Origin: Pseudisothecium myosuroides | Lineage: Eukaryota; Streptophyta; Bryopsida; Hypnales; Lembophyllaceae | Direction: 5' to 3' | Assembly (NCBI GenBank): GCA_951799445.1 | Contig: OX637296.1 | Coordinates: 6,944,001 to 7,008,000 of the forward strand | Length of the DNA stretch: 64,000 nt | Part shown: piece after piece, positions 63,358 to 64,000 of the stretch | Position numbering within the stretch: position 1 is the stretch's first letter | Layout of the letters: each line of letters begins with the position of its first letter | Made by a program: the position numbers and the translations under genes | Notes under the pieces: model-generated | The model's database searches: none | Told to the model about the DNA's origin: nothing | What the model saw: only the letters and a program-made list of their open reading frames with translations

Positions 63358-64000
63358 ATAGACCCCTATCTTTGTACTCACGTGGTTTTGAAGACTTTCA
63401 CGCAATGCCCTCTCTGAACTAATGTGATGCCAAATCAAATTTGCAGTTTCTAGTGCAAAGAGAAAAATGAGAAAAAAATGGATTAATTGTGCGATCTAGA
63501 TGTAGGATCTTGCCTTGCAATACTATGAAAATGTGTAGTGAAATTTTCAATAACATCGACTATATAGATAGCAAGATCATAGAAATTGAAAAGATAGAAT
63601 TGACAAGATAGAAAGATAAATTTTTGTAAGCTCTCAACTAGAACTAATTAGTAGAATTTGAATTCTCTTGGCTTAAAATTTACACAACACAGATCTACAA
63701 TTTTTCAAGGAGGTACCATATATAACTATTTCCAAAACAATAGTCTTTTTATGTTTTACCTTACCAATGAACATGGAATGAATCAAAGTTCTCTTTGTAG
63801 ATGTTGTTTTAGATTACAAAAGACATATTTTAGTTAATTTTAAACTTATTTATTTTTTATTTCAAAAAAAATTCTATAACTTTTTGTTTTGTACTTAGGG
63901 TAGTATATTTTTTTCAAGGTCTAATAGGAAAAAAAATATATCTTTACAATGAAAGCTAGTCCATTACTACAACTTCAAAAAATGTTTTAAAAAACCACCA

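Larger units (their letters stand above)
60866..64000. other. AT-rich intergenic DNA, no gene recognised
   Basis: Apart from the AC microsatellite and the 27-bp tandem duplication, only short unconvincing frames are seen. Confidence 0.5.

Overview
This is a nuclear window from a land plant. It is AT-rich, with a few GC-richer gene islands. The genes show GT/AG introns, plant-type protein families and many short terminal-inverted-repeat (TIR) elements. There is no operon structure, tRNA, rRNA or CRISPR signal. The families present (plant-type TRAPPC4, FPF1-like, NKAP/MAS2-like, ER FKBP15-like, a GEX2-like filamin-repeat protein) fit any embryophyte. I cannot place the genome more precisely. 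Intronless NKAP and FKBP genes in sparse AT-rich DNA would suit a bryophyte or other seedless plant, but two Stowaway-like MITEs (miniature inverted-repeat transposable elements) would also suit a seed plant.

Layout. 1-9 kb: repeat-dominated DNA with a foldback element (1.85-2.06 kb), degraded copies of a TIR family with ends like TTAACCCCTAAAGGACC, and a Stowaway-like MITE (8.8-9.4 kb) with another inverted-repeat element nested inside it. 9.56-11.16 kb, minus strand: a probably partial gene for a secreted Cys-rich and filamin-repeat protein resembling the gamete protein GEX2. 11.4-14.8 kb: a long-hairpin foldback element and a 1.3-kb TIR element. 15.69-17.30 kb: intronless NKAP-like gene, followed by a perfect 26-bp hairpin. 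18.1-18.7 kb: two paralogous stem-loops upstream of a two-exon gene for an 84-residue membrane protein. 19.6-20.0 kb: second Stowaway-like MITE. 24.4-26.1 kb, minus: TRAPPC4/TRS23 in three exons. 28.4-28.7 kb: MITE with a 3-bp target-site duplication (TSD). 32.8-33.1 kb, minus: FPF1-like gene. 35.6-39.4 kb: mitochondrial carrier in six exons, with a striking tandem array in intron 1. 40.2-41.7 kb: three MITEs in a row. 45.55-46.07 kb: FKBP15-like ER prolyl isomerase, preceded by a 177-180-bp tandem array full of GACGAACGA motifs. 48.8-58.1 kb: several members of a CTAAGGTA-ended MITE family and a second pair of the TTAACCCCTAAAGGACC family. 60.4-60.9 kb: tandem array. The remainder is AT-rich with no recognisable gene.

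The genes are independent nuclear housekeeping or developmental genes: splicing and transcription (NKAP), ER-Golgi tethering (TRAPPC4), ER folding (FKBP), mitochondrial transport (carrier), growth regulation (FPF1-like) and possibly gamete adhesion (GEX2-like). I see no gene cluster linking them. The most unusual content is structural: reiterated decoy exon starts in the carrier gene, the motif-dense array before the FKBP gene, the paired TIR elements duplicated 45 kb apart, and several near-perfect hairpins that could be small-RNA sources or very young MITEs.
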